Part shown: positions 1-5,155 of the stretch, piece after piece
Position numbering within the stretch: position 1 is the first letter of the stretch
How the letters are laid out: every line of letters begins with the position of its first letter
Assembly (NCBI GenBank): GCA_028717165.1
Contig: JAQUOK010000279.1
Span: forward strand, 1 to 5,155
Length of the DNA stretch: 5,155 nt
Direction: 5' to 3'
DNA from: Victivallaceae bacterium
GTDB lineage: Bacteria; Verrucomicrobiota; Lentisphaeria; Victivallales; Victivallaceae
The notes under the pieces: generated by a model
Told to the model about the DNA's origin: nothing
The model's input: the letters and a program-made list of their open reading frames with translations, nothing else
The model's database searches: none
Made by a program: the position numbers and the translations under genes

Positions 1-83
1 TTACTCAGAGTCTCCCGTCCCTGCTTGCCGATTTTGCGGAAAGTCTGATTATCGGGAAGGAACTGCGTGAAGGTACGCTTTGA
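1..83 (+). CDS. C-terminal end of an upstream gene, product unknown (partial)
   Basis: The third reading frame is open from the window edge to a TGA at 81-83. It encodes 26 residues that look like a normal soluble protein end: SLPSLLADFAESLIIGKEL followed by REGTL. The other two forward frames also close early (at about 46-48 and 68-70) and give less protein-like sequence, so this frame is preferred on composition only. The fragment is too short to assign a family. It lies on the same strand as the regulator and is separated from it by 278 bases containing a GC-rich hairpin and a promoter, so it probably belongs to a separate transcription unit. Confidence 0.4.
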   Translation, partial: TQSLPSLLADFAESLIIGKELREGTL

Positions 84-112
84 GGGAAAATAATAAAATC
101 AACTTGCCTGCG

Positions 113-156
113 GCGAAAAGGTGCAGCCGCCCCTGGCCTCAGGGGCGTAATTTCGC
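113..156 (+). terminator. GC-rich nested hairpin, possible terminator of the upstream gene
   Basis: The core is a perfect 8-bp stem, cgcccctg (128-135) with caggggcg (140-147), closing a four-base loop gcct. The bases after it are taattt, a weak U-tract. An outer 6-bp arm, gcgaaa (113-118) with tttcgc (151-156), can stack around the core. An alternative outer arm is gcagc (123-127) with gctgc (157-161). The position, 45 bases after the upstream stop codon, suits a transcription terminator. The short U-tract makes it non-canonical, so it could equally be a stabilising 3' end structure. Confidence 0.45.
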
Positions 157-160
157 GCTG

Positions 161-205
161 CCGTATCCCATATCTTACAGCCTGAAATTATACGGTATGC
201 TGTAA
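161..205 (+). repeat. Two interleaved inverted repeats between the hairpin and operator 1
   Basis: Two perfect inverted repeats overlap. The first is ccgtat (161-166) with atacgg (190-195). The second is ttacagc (175-181) with gctgtaa (199-205). Because the arms alternate, both stems cannot form in a simple secondary structure: they are either mutually exclusive or form a pseudoknot. The second repeat ends directly against operator 1. Any function (3' end of the upstream transcript, or an additional protein-binding site) is speculative. Confidence 0.35.
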
Positions 206-219
206 TTGTAGGTACAACT
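204..219. promoter_or_regulatory. Operator 1: AraR-like palindromic site, upstream of the promoter
   Basis: The site reads aattgtaggtacaact, with a perfect core inverted repeat TTGTA-GG-TACAA at 206-217. Compared with the B. subtilis AraR operator as I recall it (AnTTGTnCGTACAAnT), every fixed position fits except the central C, which is G. A second copy lies exactly 126 bp downstream at 330-345. The site is about 72 bp upstream of the -35 box, too far to block polymerase directly, so an auxiliary or looping role is the natural reading. Binding by the adjacent regulator is inferred, not shown. Confidence 0.65.
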
Positions 220-290
220 TTGCGAACGCTTTTTTTCTTGTTTGTGAATAAAATTTCCTGTACAAAATGGTTTTTTTATGGTTTGGAGTG

Positions 291-318
291 TTGACTTTTA
301 ACGGAAAGATACTATAAT
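291..318 (+). promoter_or_regulatory. Sigma-70-type promoter of the regulator operon
   Basis: TTGACT (-35, 291-296) and a perfect TATAAT (-10, 313-318) are separated by 16 bases. The stretch upstream (about 230-290) is strongly A/T-rich with T runs and could act as an UP element. Transcription would start near 325, giving a leader of about 37 bases to the ATG at 362 and placing operator 2 immediately downstream of the start site. No other position in 84-361 offers both boxes with proper spacing. Confidence 0.75.
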
Positions 319-329
319 TATCGGTATAA

Positions 330-345
330 AGTTGTTGGTACAATC
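330..345. promoter_or_regulatory. Operator 2: AraR-like site just downstream of the transcription start
   Basis: The site reads agttgttggtacaatc and shares TTGT-n-GGTACAA with operator 1 at identical spacing. It spans about +6 to +21 relative to the predicted start site, a classic position for a repressor that blocks initiation or early elongation. The palindrome is slightly less perfect than in operator 1: the arms TTGT and ACAA are intact, but the inner A of the left arm is T. It lies upstream of the chosen ATG, which supports translation starting at 362 and not at the TTG codons inside this site. Confidence 0.65.
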
Positions 346-361
346 AAAAATAAAATGCGCT

Positions 362-1432
362 ATGAGTACGAATGCAATACCGTTTAAGTATCAGAAATTA
401 AAGGAATATTTTGTTCATAATATCCGGAACGGGAAGTTGACGGATAACACCAGGGTTCCTTCCGAACCGGAACTGATGAAGCAATATAGCCTGTCGCGGA
501 ATACTATTCGCCAGACGATGAAAGAGCTTGAAAATGCGGGTTATTTGTACCGGGTGCGCGGGAAGGGAACTTTTGTGCGGACGGCGCATCCCGAGGTGTC
601 GCAGAAAATTGCTCTGATTATTTTCGATTCAAAATATTCCGCCCACCCCCTTGTAAGGGGAATGATTTGCGGAATAGATGAAGTTCTGAGCCGAAACGGT
701 TATCTACTGGATATTCTGGCCAGCCGGCGCAGCGGACTGGAAGCGGATATCAACAGACTTGCCGTCAGTTATGCGGGGTTTCTGATCGGCGCCTGGCAGA
801 TTGATAAAAATATCGTCAGGAGTTTCATACAAAAACATATTCCGCATATTTTCGTCAAAAATTATTTTCCCGGCGTGCAGGAAAATGCCGTCATGATCGA
901 TTTTGAAAATGCCGGGAAGACGGCGGCGGAACATCTGGCTAAACTCGGCCACCGTAATCTGGCGCTGTTTTATGCGGGAGAAAACATCAATATTTCGCGG
1001 GACTTCAAGGCGGGAGTGGTAACCGCCTGTCTGGACCACGGCATCCGGCTCCGGCATGAAAATATCATTGATCTCGGTTTCAACTGCGACAAAGTGACTG
1101 CTGCGGTTGATTTCCTGAGCGGCTCACGGGAGCGGGTTTCCGCGATAATCACCATGGACGATGATATTGCCGCGTCCGCCGTCCGGCGGCTGGAAGAAAA
1201 CGGACTGACGGTGCCGGATGATATTTCGGTTACCGGCTGCAACGACATGCCGATCGCCTCGCTGGTTTCCCCGGCGTTGACGACGGTCGCCATTCCGATT
1301 GAGGAACTCGGCAGAAAAGCCGCTGAGATACTGGTGAAACGCCTGAAAGGAGAAGGCGGAAATTTCAAAGGCCTTAAACTGTTTCCCGAACTGATCGTCA
1401 GGGAATCAACGGCTCAGGCCAAAAACAAATGA
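362..1432 (+). CDS. GntR/LacI chimeric transcriptional regulator (AraR-type architecture)
   Basis: This 356-residue cytoplasmic protein is predicted to be a sugar-responsive repressor. Residues 8-72 form a GntR-family winged helix: VPSEPELMKQYSLSRNTIR (32-50) contains helix 2 and the recognition helix, and YLYRVRGKGTFV (61-72) is the wing. Residues 82-351 form a LacI/GalR periplasmic-binding-protein-like sensor domain, with TAAEHLAKLGHRNLALFY (187-204), the ITMDDDIAASAVRRL stretch (263-277), VPDDISVTGCND (284-295) and FPELIVREST (341-350). Length and layout match B. subtilis AraR. The AraR DNA-contact residues I recall (Lys4, Arg41, Arg45) correspond to Lys9, Arg46 and Arg50 here, and AraR Gln61 to Arg66. 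An alternative TTG start at 332 would add ten residues, but it lies inside operator 2 and only a few bases from the predicted transcript start, so ATG 362 is preferred. No clear Shine-Dalgarno sequence precedes it. Autoregulation through the two operators is likely. The ligand is unknown; a sugar is inferred from the sensor family and the downstream genes. I would not name it araR. Confidence 0.93.
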   Translation: MSTNAIPFKYQKLKEYFVHNIRNGKLTDNTRVPSEPELMKQYSLSRNTIRQTMKELENAGYLYRVRGKGTFVRTAHPEVSQKIALIIFDSKYSAHPLVRGMICGIDEVLSRNGYLLDILASRRSGLEADINRLAVSYAGFLIGAWQIDKNIVRSFIQKHIPHIFVKNYFPGVQENAVMIDFENAGKTAAEHLAKLGHRNLALFYAGENINISRDFKAGVVTACLDHGIRLRHENIIDLGFNCDKVTAAVDFLSGSRERVSAIITMDDDIAASAVRRLEENGLTVPDDISVTGCNDMPIASLVSPALTTVAIPIEELGRKAAEILVKRLKGEGGNFKGLKLFPELIVRESTAQAKNK

Positions 1433-1589
1433 AATGGGCTCGGTTGCAACAGAAACCGCTCCCAGTGATTATTTAAACGAAGTCGTGGATTTAGGCGCGT
1501 TTGGCGGGATTCATTCTCAGACGGTCAATGCCGGGACATCTCCCTGTCCGGTTCCGTTGTATCAGCTGGTCTACCATGATTCTGTTCTG

Positions 1590-1617
1590 AATTATACGTC
1601 TGAAAGCACGTATAATT
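1590..1617 (+). repeat. 9-bp perfect inverted repeat followed by a T5 tract, inside the remnant
   Basis: aattatacg (1590-1598) and cgtataatt (1609-1617) pair perfectly around a ten-base loop, with a possible extra G-U pair at 1589/1618. The right arm merges into a T5 run at 1616-1620. The stem is mostly A/T, so it would be a weak terminator. The right arm also contains TATAAT (1611-1616), and the complementary strand contains the same box. It falls where the remnant's protein sequence (NYTSESTYN) departs from what I would expect after the YHD motif, so it may have arisen during decay. Confidence 0.4.
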
Positions 1618-1802
1618 TTTACGGCAGTGAATATTTGTTATATGTGGCGCTATACGGGCTGCTCCCATTTTCCCTTGAACCGGTCTCGCTCAGGCTTTCA
1701 GAAAACGGTATTTGCCGACGGCACGGAAGTCATCGCGAATTTTAACGATACGCCTTATTGCTATGACAATAAAGAAATAAAAGCAAGAGATTTTCTGATA
1801 AA

Positions 1803-1807
1803 AAAGG
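1803..1807 (+). promoter_or_regulatory. Weak ribosome binding site of the DUF5107 gene
   Basis: AAAGG lies nine bases before the ATG at 1817. It sits inside the final codons of the glycosidase-like remnant, whose TAA (1813-1815) is one base from the ATG. This close packing is typical of translationally coupled operon genes and supports 1817 as the true start. Confidence 0.5.
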
Positions 1808-1816
1808 TTAAGTAAA

Positions 1817-4800
1817 ATGAAAGTAAAAGTAAAGTCAACCACATTGAAGCTGGTCACATATTCATGGGCGGAAGAGGATATTGAACCACCGCTGTTAAGG
1901 GAATTCACACCCCGCGGGCAGCCGATTTATCCGTATACGACTCAGGAGAAAATTTCTCATCACGGCGAGCTGAAAGAATATAAGGCGGTCATTTTTGAGA
2001 ACCCGTACCTGAAATTGACTTTTCTCCCGGAATTGAACGGGAGACTGTATGCCGCCTATGACAAGGTTAACCGGAAGGACCTGTTTTACAGCAACCCGCA
2101 GTTGAAACCGTCGCTTTTCGGTTTGCGGGGGGCATGGTGCGCCACCGGCGTCGAATACAATTTCCCCAACAGTCATTCGTTTACGACTCTTGAGCCGGTT
2201 GATTACAAAATAATTGAACATAACGACGGTTCCGCTTCCTTTCTCTGCGGGAACTGTGACCGGACAACGCGGATGGCCTGGAGCGTTGAAGTTATTCTGC
2301 GCCCGGAAAGCGCCGCTGTCGAAATGGTCTCGAAACTGTACAACCGTACCGAATTTCCCAAACGGTTTTACTATTGGCTCAACGCCGCGGTACCGCTTTA
2401 CGGAGAAAGTCAGTTTATCTATCCCGAAAGCACGACGCGCCTTTACACGCATCCGCCGATGGATATTTCGCAGATCGCCCGTGTGGATTACCCGGTTCAC
2501 AAAGGCGTCGATATAAGCATTTTTAAAAATATTCCCCAGCATTTTCCGGTTTTCGCGGAGACCATGGATGAAGACTTTTTCGGGATCTACCATCACAATC
2601 TCCAAAGCGGACTGGTTCATTTCGCGGATCATTCCCTGGTCAGGGGCAGAAAGATCTGGGTATTCGGGAATTCCCGGGATGGTAAAATATGGATTGATAA
2701 GCTCACAGACAGCGGTCTGGATTATTGCGAGCTTCAGACCGGGCCGTTCAGTCTTCAGTCCGACTACCGCCTCCTGCGTCCCGGAAAACTGCACGTTCAA
2801 AGAGACGTCTGGTATCCGGTCGGCGCGCTGGGGGGATTCAATACGGCTTCGCGGCATCTCGCCGCCAATATCAGGAAAAACGAAACCGGCAGACTGCTGA
2901 TTTCCCTGAGTTCCGTACAGAAATTTACCCGTCTCAGTCTGTTCATATATGAAAAAGGCAAAGTTGTCCATAACCAGACATTGGCTATCGAACCGTTGCA
3001 GGTTGAAAATATTGAATTGCCGTCAAATATAAAAATACCGGACGGTTCATTCCGGGTGGAAGTCCGCAGTCAGGACGGCAATTTGGAACTGGAATATTCT
3101 TCCCGGCGACAGGCGTCTGCGGCCGATGGGAGGCAAATTGAATTGCGAAAGACAGCGGCAGCGAATGAAATTTCATTTTTGCGCGGACGTTACCGGGAAG
3201 AACAGGGATACGCTGAAAAAGCGGTAGAGGAATATGAGAAAACTGCCGGCAGTATTTCCTGCCGACTTGCCCTCGCTTTCCTGGAAGCTGATTCCGGTTT
3301 ATGGGATAATGCCGCTGAAACCGTTAAGTCCGTACTGGCAACCGACAGAAACAATCCGGAAGCCTTATATCTTGCCGGGTTGTGCATGAAGCGCCAAGGC
3401 AATTACCGGGATGCCGAAAGATACTTTTCGGCGTGCTGCGATAATGCGGCATTTATCAGCAATGCCCTGCTGCAGTTAGCCGAAATTTCGATATTGCGGA
3501 AGAATTACCCGGCTGCTTATTCAAGGCTTTTTCAATTGTATAACGATTATGCTGTCCGGTCATACCCGCTTGCCTTGATGATTATGGTACTGAGAAAAAT
3601 GCATAAAGCGGAAGACGCGGCGCGGGTGCTTGCCGAATGCGGGCGTTCTTTCCCTTTCGAACCTTTGATTGCCGGGGAAAAATATTTTCTTGCTGCGGAC
3701 GCGGCGACAGGTTCGCTAAGACCTTTGCAATTTTTAGAAACGGTTTGTTCATATATCAGACTTCGGATCTTTGATGATGCGTCTTCTCTGCTGAAATTAT
3801 ATATTTCGGAAAACGGGAAAACTCTGCCGCCGGTTTTTTATTATCTTGCGGGTCATGTTGAAAAAGAGCTCGGCCAGGATAAGAACGCCGCGGCCATGTT
3901 CAGTAAAGGTGCGGTTTCGAAAAATCAATGGCTGTTTCCCGACTGCTCCGAATGTGCGGCGGCCCTGGAAGCTGCTCTGGCCGTAAATAAAGATGACGCT
4001 GCGGCTTCTTATCACCTTGGCTGTTTCTATGCCTTTAAACGCAGATGGAAAGACGCTTTCGACATTTGGGAAAAAGTCAGGGACGAAAGATATAAGGCGC
4101 TTTCTTTAAGGTGCCAGGGACTTTATTTATGGAAAATAGCCGGCGAGCTTCGCGCCGCTGCCCGAAAGTACGAAAATGCCGTTTCCGTGCCCGGATATGG
4201 CGCGAAGACCGTTTGGGAATTTGACCTGCTTCTGGCGGAACTGGGACAAACTGAGCAAAGGCTGAATAACCTGCGAAACAATGATTTGCTGGTAACCGGA
4301 GACGGCAGGCTTTTATTGCGCCGGGCGGCGGCCTTGCTTGCGGCTGGAAAATATGAGGCAACTCTGGATATTCTGAAACGCAATACGTTTCATTTATGTG
4401 AAGGCAAGTCTTTGCCGAGGATAATTTTTGAGGATGCGGTTCGCGGTCTTGGTGAAAAGGCGCTTCAAAGGAAAGATAAGCTTTCCGCCTTGGAATATTT
4501 CCGTATGCCGTTGGAATATCCCGAAAACCTCGGAGTCGGCAAACCTGCTGAAAACATGGTGTCTGAATGGCATTGGCGTTGCGGAAATATCATTCAGGAA
4601 ACGTGTAGACCGGCGGAAGCCGCTGCTTATTTCGCGAAAGGCGCGGAAAAAGGGGTATTTATTGAATTCAATTTCTTTCCGTTAAAAGACATTGTCTGGG
4701 AACATTCGGAAGACCTTGTTGACGCAAAACATTGGATAAACCTGATCTACCGGGCGTTATGCATGGGAAAAACCGGTGACACTTCAAATTCGAAGCGAAC

Positions 4801-4945
4801 GCTGCGACAGGTGGAAGGATTCCTGAAAAGGAAAAAGATCGAAAAGCAGGAAAACAGCCCTGAAATAATAAAAATCAGAAAAATCTTAACTGGCAACAGT
4901 ATTGTTAAGCAAATACGGGAGCAGGATGAACTGGAGGCAATTTAA
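1817..4945 (+). CDS. DUF5107 domain protein with C-terminal TPR-repeat superhelix
   Basis: This 1042-residue protein has no signal peptide or membrane segment, so it is predicted to be cytoplasmic. Residues about 50-345 match DUF5107, a beta-sandwich domain related to galactose mutarotases: FENPYLKLTFLPELNGRLY (60-78), GVEYNFPNSHSFTT (111-124), the YYWLNAAVPL segment (185-194), FGIYHH (255-260), GRKIWVFG (277-284) and YCELQTGPFSLQSDY (303-317). Residues 346-430 look like a small second beta domain. From about 450 to 1000 the chain is helical with TPR-like pairs, clearest at 455-478, 514-541, 548-575, 672-700, 727-755, 767-795 and 831-857, for example YLAGLCMKRQGNYRDAERYF (518-537). The last 50 residues are highly charged. 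The family sits beside carbohydrate-degradation genes in several phyla. Its fold and acidic residues (Glu113, Glu305) suggest sugar binding or catalysis, but no reaction is established to my knowledge. It follows a glycosidase-like remnant by two bases and is probably read from the promoter at 291, hence under the regulator's control. Confidence 0.92.
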   Translation: MKVKVKSTTLKLVTYSWAEEDIEPPLLREFTPRGQPIYPYTTQEKISHHGELKEYKAVIFENPYLKLTFLPELNGRLYAAYDKVNRKDLFYSNPQLKPSLFGLRGAWCATGVEYNFPNSHSFTTLEPVDYKIIEHNDGSASFLCGNCDRTTRMAWSVEVILRPESAAVEMVSKLYNRTEFPKRFYYWLNAAVPLYGESQFIYPESTTRLYTHPPMDISQIARVDYPVHKGVDISIFKNIPQHFPVFAETMDEDFFGIYHHNLQSGLVHFADHSLVRGRKIWVFGNSRDGKIWIDKLTDSGLDYCELQTGPFSLQSDYRLLRPGKLHVQRDVWYPVGALGGFNTASRHLAANIRKNETGRLLISLSSVQKFTRLSLFIYEKGKVVHNQTLAIEPLQVENIELPSNIKIPDGSFRVEVRSQDGNLELEYSSRRQASAADGRQIELRKTAAANEISFLRGRYREEQGYAEKAVEEYEKTAGSISCRLALAFLEADSGLWDNAAETVKSVLATDRNNPEALYLAGLCMKRQGNYRDAERYFSACCDNAAFISNALLQLAEISILRKNYPAAYSRLFQLYNDYAVRSYPLALMIMVLRKMHKAEDAARVLAECGRSFPFEPLIAGEKYFLAADAATGSLRPLQFLETVCSYIRLRIFDDASSLLKLYISENGKTLPPVFYYLAGHVEKELGQDKNAAAMFSKGAVSKNQWLFPDCSECAAALEAALAVNKDDAAASYHLGCFYAFKRRWKDAFDIWEKVRDERYKALSLRCQGLYLWKIAGELRAAARKYENAVSVPGYGAKTVWEFDLLLAELGQTEQRLNNLRNNDLLVTGDGRLLLRRAAALLAAGKYEATLDILKRNTFHLCEGKSLPRIIFEDAVRGLGEKALQRKDKLSALEYFRMPLEYPENLGVGKPAENMVSEWHWRCGNIIQETCRPAEAAAYFAKGAEKGVFIEFNFFPLKDIVWEHSEDLVDAKHWINLIYRALCMGKTGDTSNSKRTLRQVEGFLKRKKIEKQENSPEIIKIRKILTGNSIVKQIREQDELEAI

Positions 4946-5026
4946 CAGAATTTGGGCATCTTCTGCACTTTGTGCCATAAAATCTACATTCTTATTTCTG
5001 GGTCAGTTATTTGCGCTTTCCTCTTT

Positions 5027-5052
5027 TTTGGGTGGGCTCTTAGCCTCCCAAA
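5027..5052. repeat. Bulged hairpin preceded by a T run, downstream of the operon
   Basis: TTTGGG (5027-5032) pairs with CCCAAA (5047-5052), and GGCT (5035-5038) pairs with AGCC (5042-5045) around the loop ctt. One T is bulged and a G-U pair is possible between the two helices. The T run (5024-5029) lies on the 5' side, so on neither strand is the hairpin followed by a U-tract. It may still stop or protect the 3' end of the operon transcript, but it is not a canonical terminator. Confidence 0.35.
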
Positions 5053-5053
5053 C

Positions 5054-5096
5054 CCGCTTTGCGCCTTACCCTGCACCTTTATCTCCGCTTTGCGCC
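5054..5096. repeat. 12-base direct repeat ccgctttgcgcc, two copies 31 bases apart
   Basis: The exact sequence ccgctttgcgcc occurs at 5054-5065 and 5085-5096. A related tttgcgcttt occurs upstream at about 5010-5019. Between the copies lies a pyrimidine-rich stretch. Two exact 12-mers within 43 bases are unlikely by chance, but nothing indicates whether this is a decaying dispersed repeat or a binding region. Confidence 0.4.
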
Positions 5097-5155
5097 CCGG
5101 TATAATGCGAAAGAACCACCGTTTTTTTAACCTGGGACAACAAAAAAAGCACGGG

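Larger units (their letters stand above)
1434..1815 (+). pseudogene. Remnant of a glycoside-hydrolase-like gene: 5' truncated, frameshifted
   Basis: No single intact gene fills this stretch, but two consecutive frames read like one protein end. The first (1434 to about 1690) contains DYLNEVVDLGAFGGI, then VPLYQLVYHDSV (1551-1586) and YVALYGLLPFS, and then turns into nonsense and stops at 1745. The second, open to TAA 1813-1815, carries FQKTVFADGTEVIANFND (1696-1749) and an ARDFLIKKVK end. VPLxxLVYHD, LYG-x-P and FADGTxVxxNF in that order are, from memory, typical of the C-terminal half of large GH101/DUF5696-like hydrolases of Lentisphaerota and Planctomycetes. In those, several tens of residues separate the LYG and FADGT blocks; here almost none do, suggesting an internal deletion with the frame change at 1674-1696. 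The 5' part is missing: homology begins right after the regulator stop. The ATG at 1434 has no ribosome-binding site. The exact family is uncertain. An expressed short peptide cannot be excluded. Confidence 0.6.
4946..5155. other. Non-coding tail after the operon, structured, no gene recognised
   Basis: No convincing coding region lies in these 210 bases on either strand; the short open frames have biased, low-complexity translations. The stretch holds a bulged hairpin (5027-5052), a 12-base direct repeat (5054-5065 and 5085-5096), an isolated TATAAT (5101-5106) and a T7/A7 pair (5122-5128 and 5142-5148). No textbook terminator with a strong U-tail follows the DUF5107 stop, so the transcript end is not evident. 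Confidence 0.5.

Noticed and set aside
220..236. gcgaacgc followed by T7 as a rho-independent terminator
   Set aside because: The stem would be only two or three base pairs with a two- to four-base loop, too short to act as a terminator hairpin.
1627..1695. First part of the second remnant frame (from ATG 1627) as an independent small gene to 1815
   Set aside because: Residues before FQKTVFADG look like out-of-frame sequence, there is no ribosome binding site at 1627, and the first frame carries the protein-like sequence over the same bases.
2335..2346. ctgtacaaccg inside the DUF5107 gene as another regulator site
   Set aside because: Only the GTACAA half matches, the left arm is absent, and the bases are explained by the codons of the DUF5107 domain.
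1895..2971. Long antisense open frame opposite the DUF5107 domain (358 codons, -)
   Set aside because: It is fully antisense to a well-supported domain, its translation shows no recognisable motif, and its length is explained by the codon composition of the sense gene.
4902..5105. Open frame running from within the end of the DUF5107 gene into the tail (67 codons, +)
   Set aside because: It begins inside the DUF5107 coding sequence in another frame, has no ribosome binding site, and its C-terminal half is a low-complexity translation of the hairpin and direct-repeat region.
5101..5106. Perfect TATAAT as the -10 box of a promoter for a gene beyond the window
   Set aside because: The best hexamer at the right distance upstream (tttatc, 5078-5083) is a poor -35 match, and no start codon with a ribosome binding site follows before the window ends.
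5122..5148. T7 and A7 runs forming an inverted repeat at the window end
   Set aside because: The stem is only A/T pairs with a 13-base loop and no G/C support; homopolymer runs like these are common in intergenic DNA.

Overview
The window shows one short regulator-led operon on the + strand, flanked by two intergenic stretches. The layout is: the last 26 codons of an upstream gene (to 83); a 278-base control region (84-361); a chimeric GntR/LacI-type transcription regulator (362-1432); a decayed remnant of a glycoside-hydrolase-like gene (about 1434-1815); a large DUF5107 plus TPR-repeat protein (1817-4945); and a 210-base structured non-coding tail (4946-5155). No tRNA, rRNA, CRISPR array, transposase or phage gene was seen.

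The organism is inferred, not shown. Moderate GC, weak Shine-Dalgarno signals, GntR-DNA-binding/LacI-sensor chimeras and DUF5107-TPR proteins beside sugar hydrolases together fit the Lentisphaerota (Victivallis-like gut bacteria). Planctomycetes or a Firmicute are not excluded. No marker gene is present to settle it.

The best new observation is in the control region. Two near-identical 16-base sites, aattgtaggtacaact (204-219) and agttgttggtacaatc (330-345), flank a good sigma-70-type promoter (291-318). They match the operator of Bacillus subtilis AraR as I recall it (core TTGTnCGTACAA), apart from C to G in the centre of both sites and the last base of the second. The regulator has the same two-domain design as AraR and a recognition helix of the same form (SRxTIR). 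The two sites are exactly 126 bp apart, about 12 helical turns, which suits repression by DNA looping. The simplest model is an autoregulated, sugar-responsive switch.

The second observation is that the regulator and the DUF5107 gene are not simply adjacent. The 380 bases between them hold the C-terminal part of a glycoside-hydrolase-like protein in two reading frames, with its 5' part missing and probably an internal deletion as well. It ends two bases before the DUF5107 start codon, so the ancestral operon was probably regulator - glycosidase - DUF5107. The surviving large gene, a mutarotase-like N-terminal domain joined to about 600 residues of TPR-like repeats, has no established function and is the most interesting protein for follow-up.
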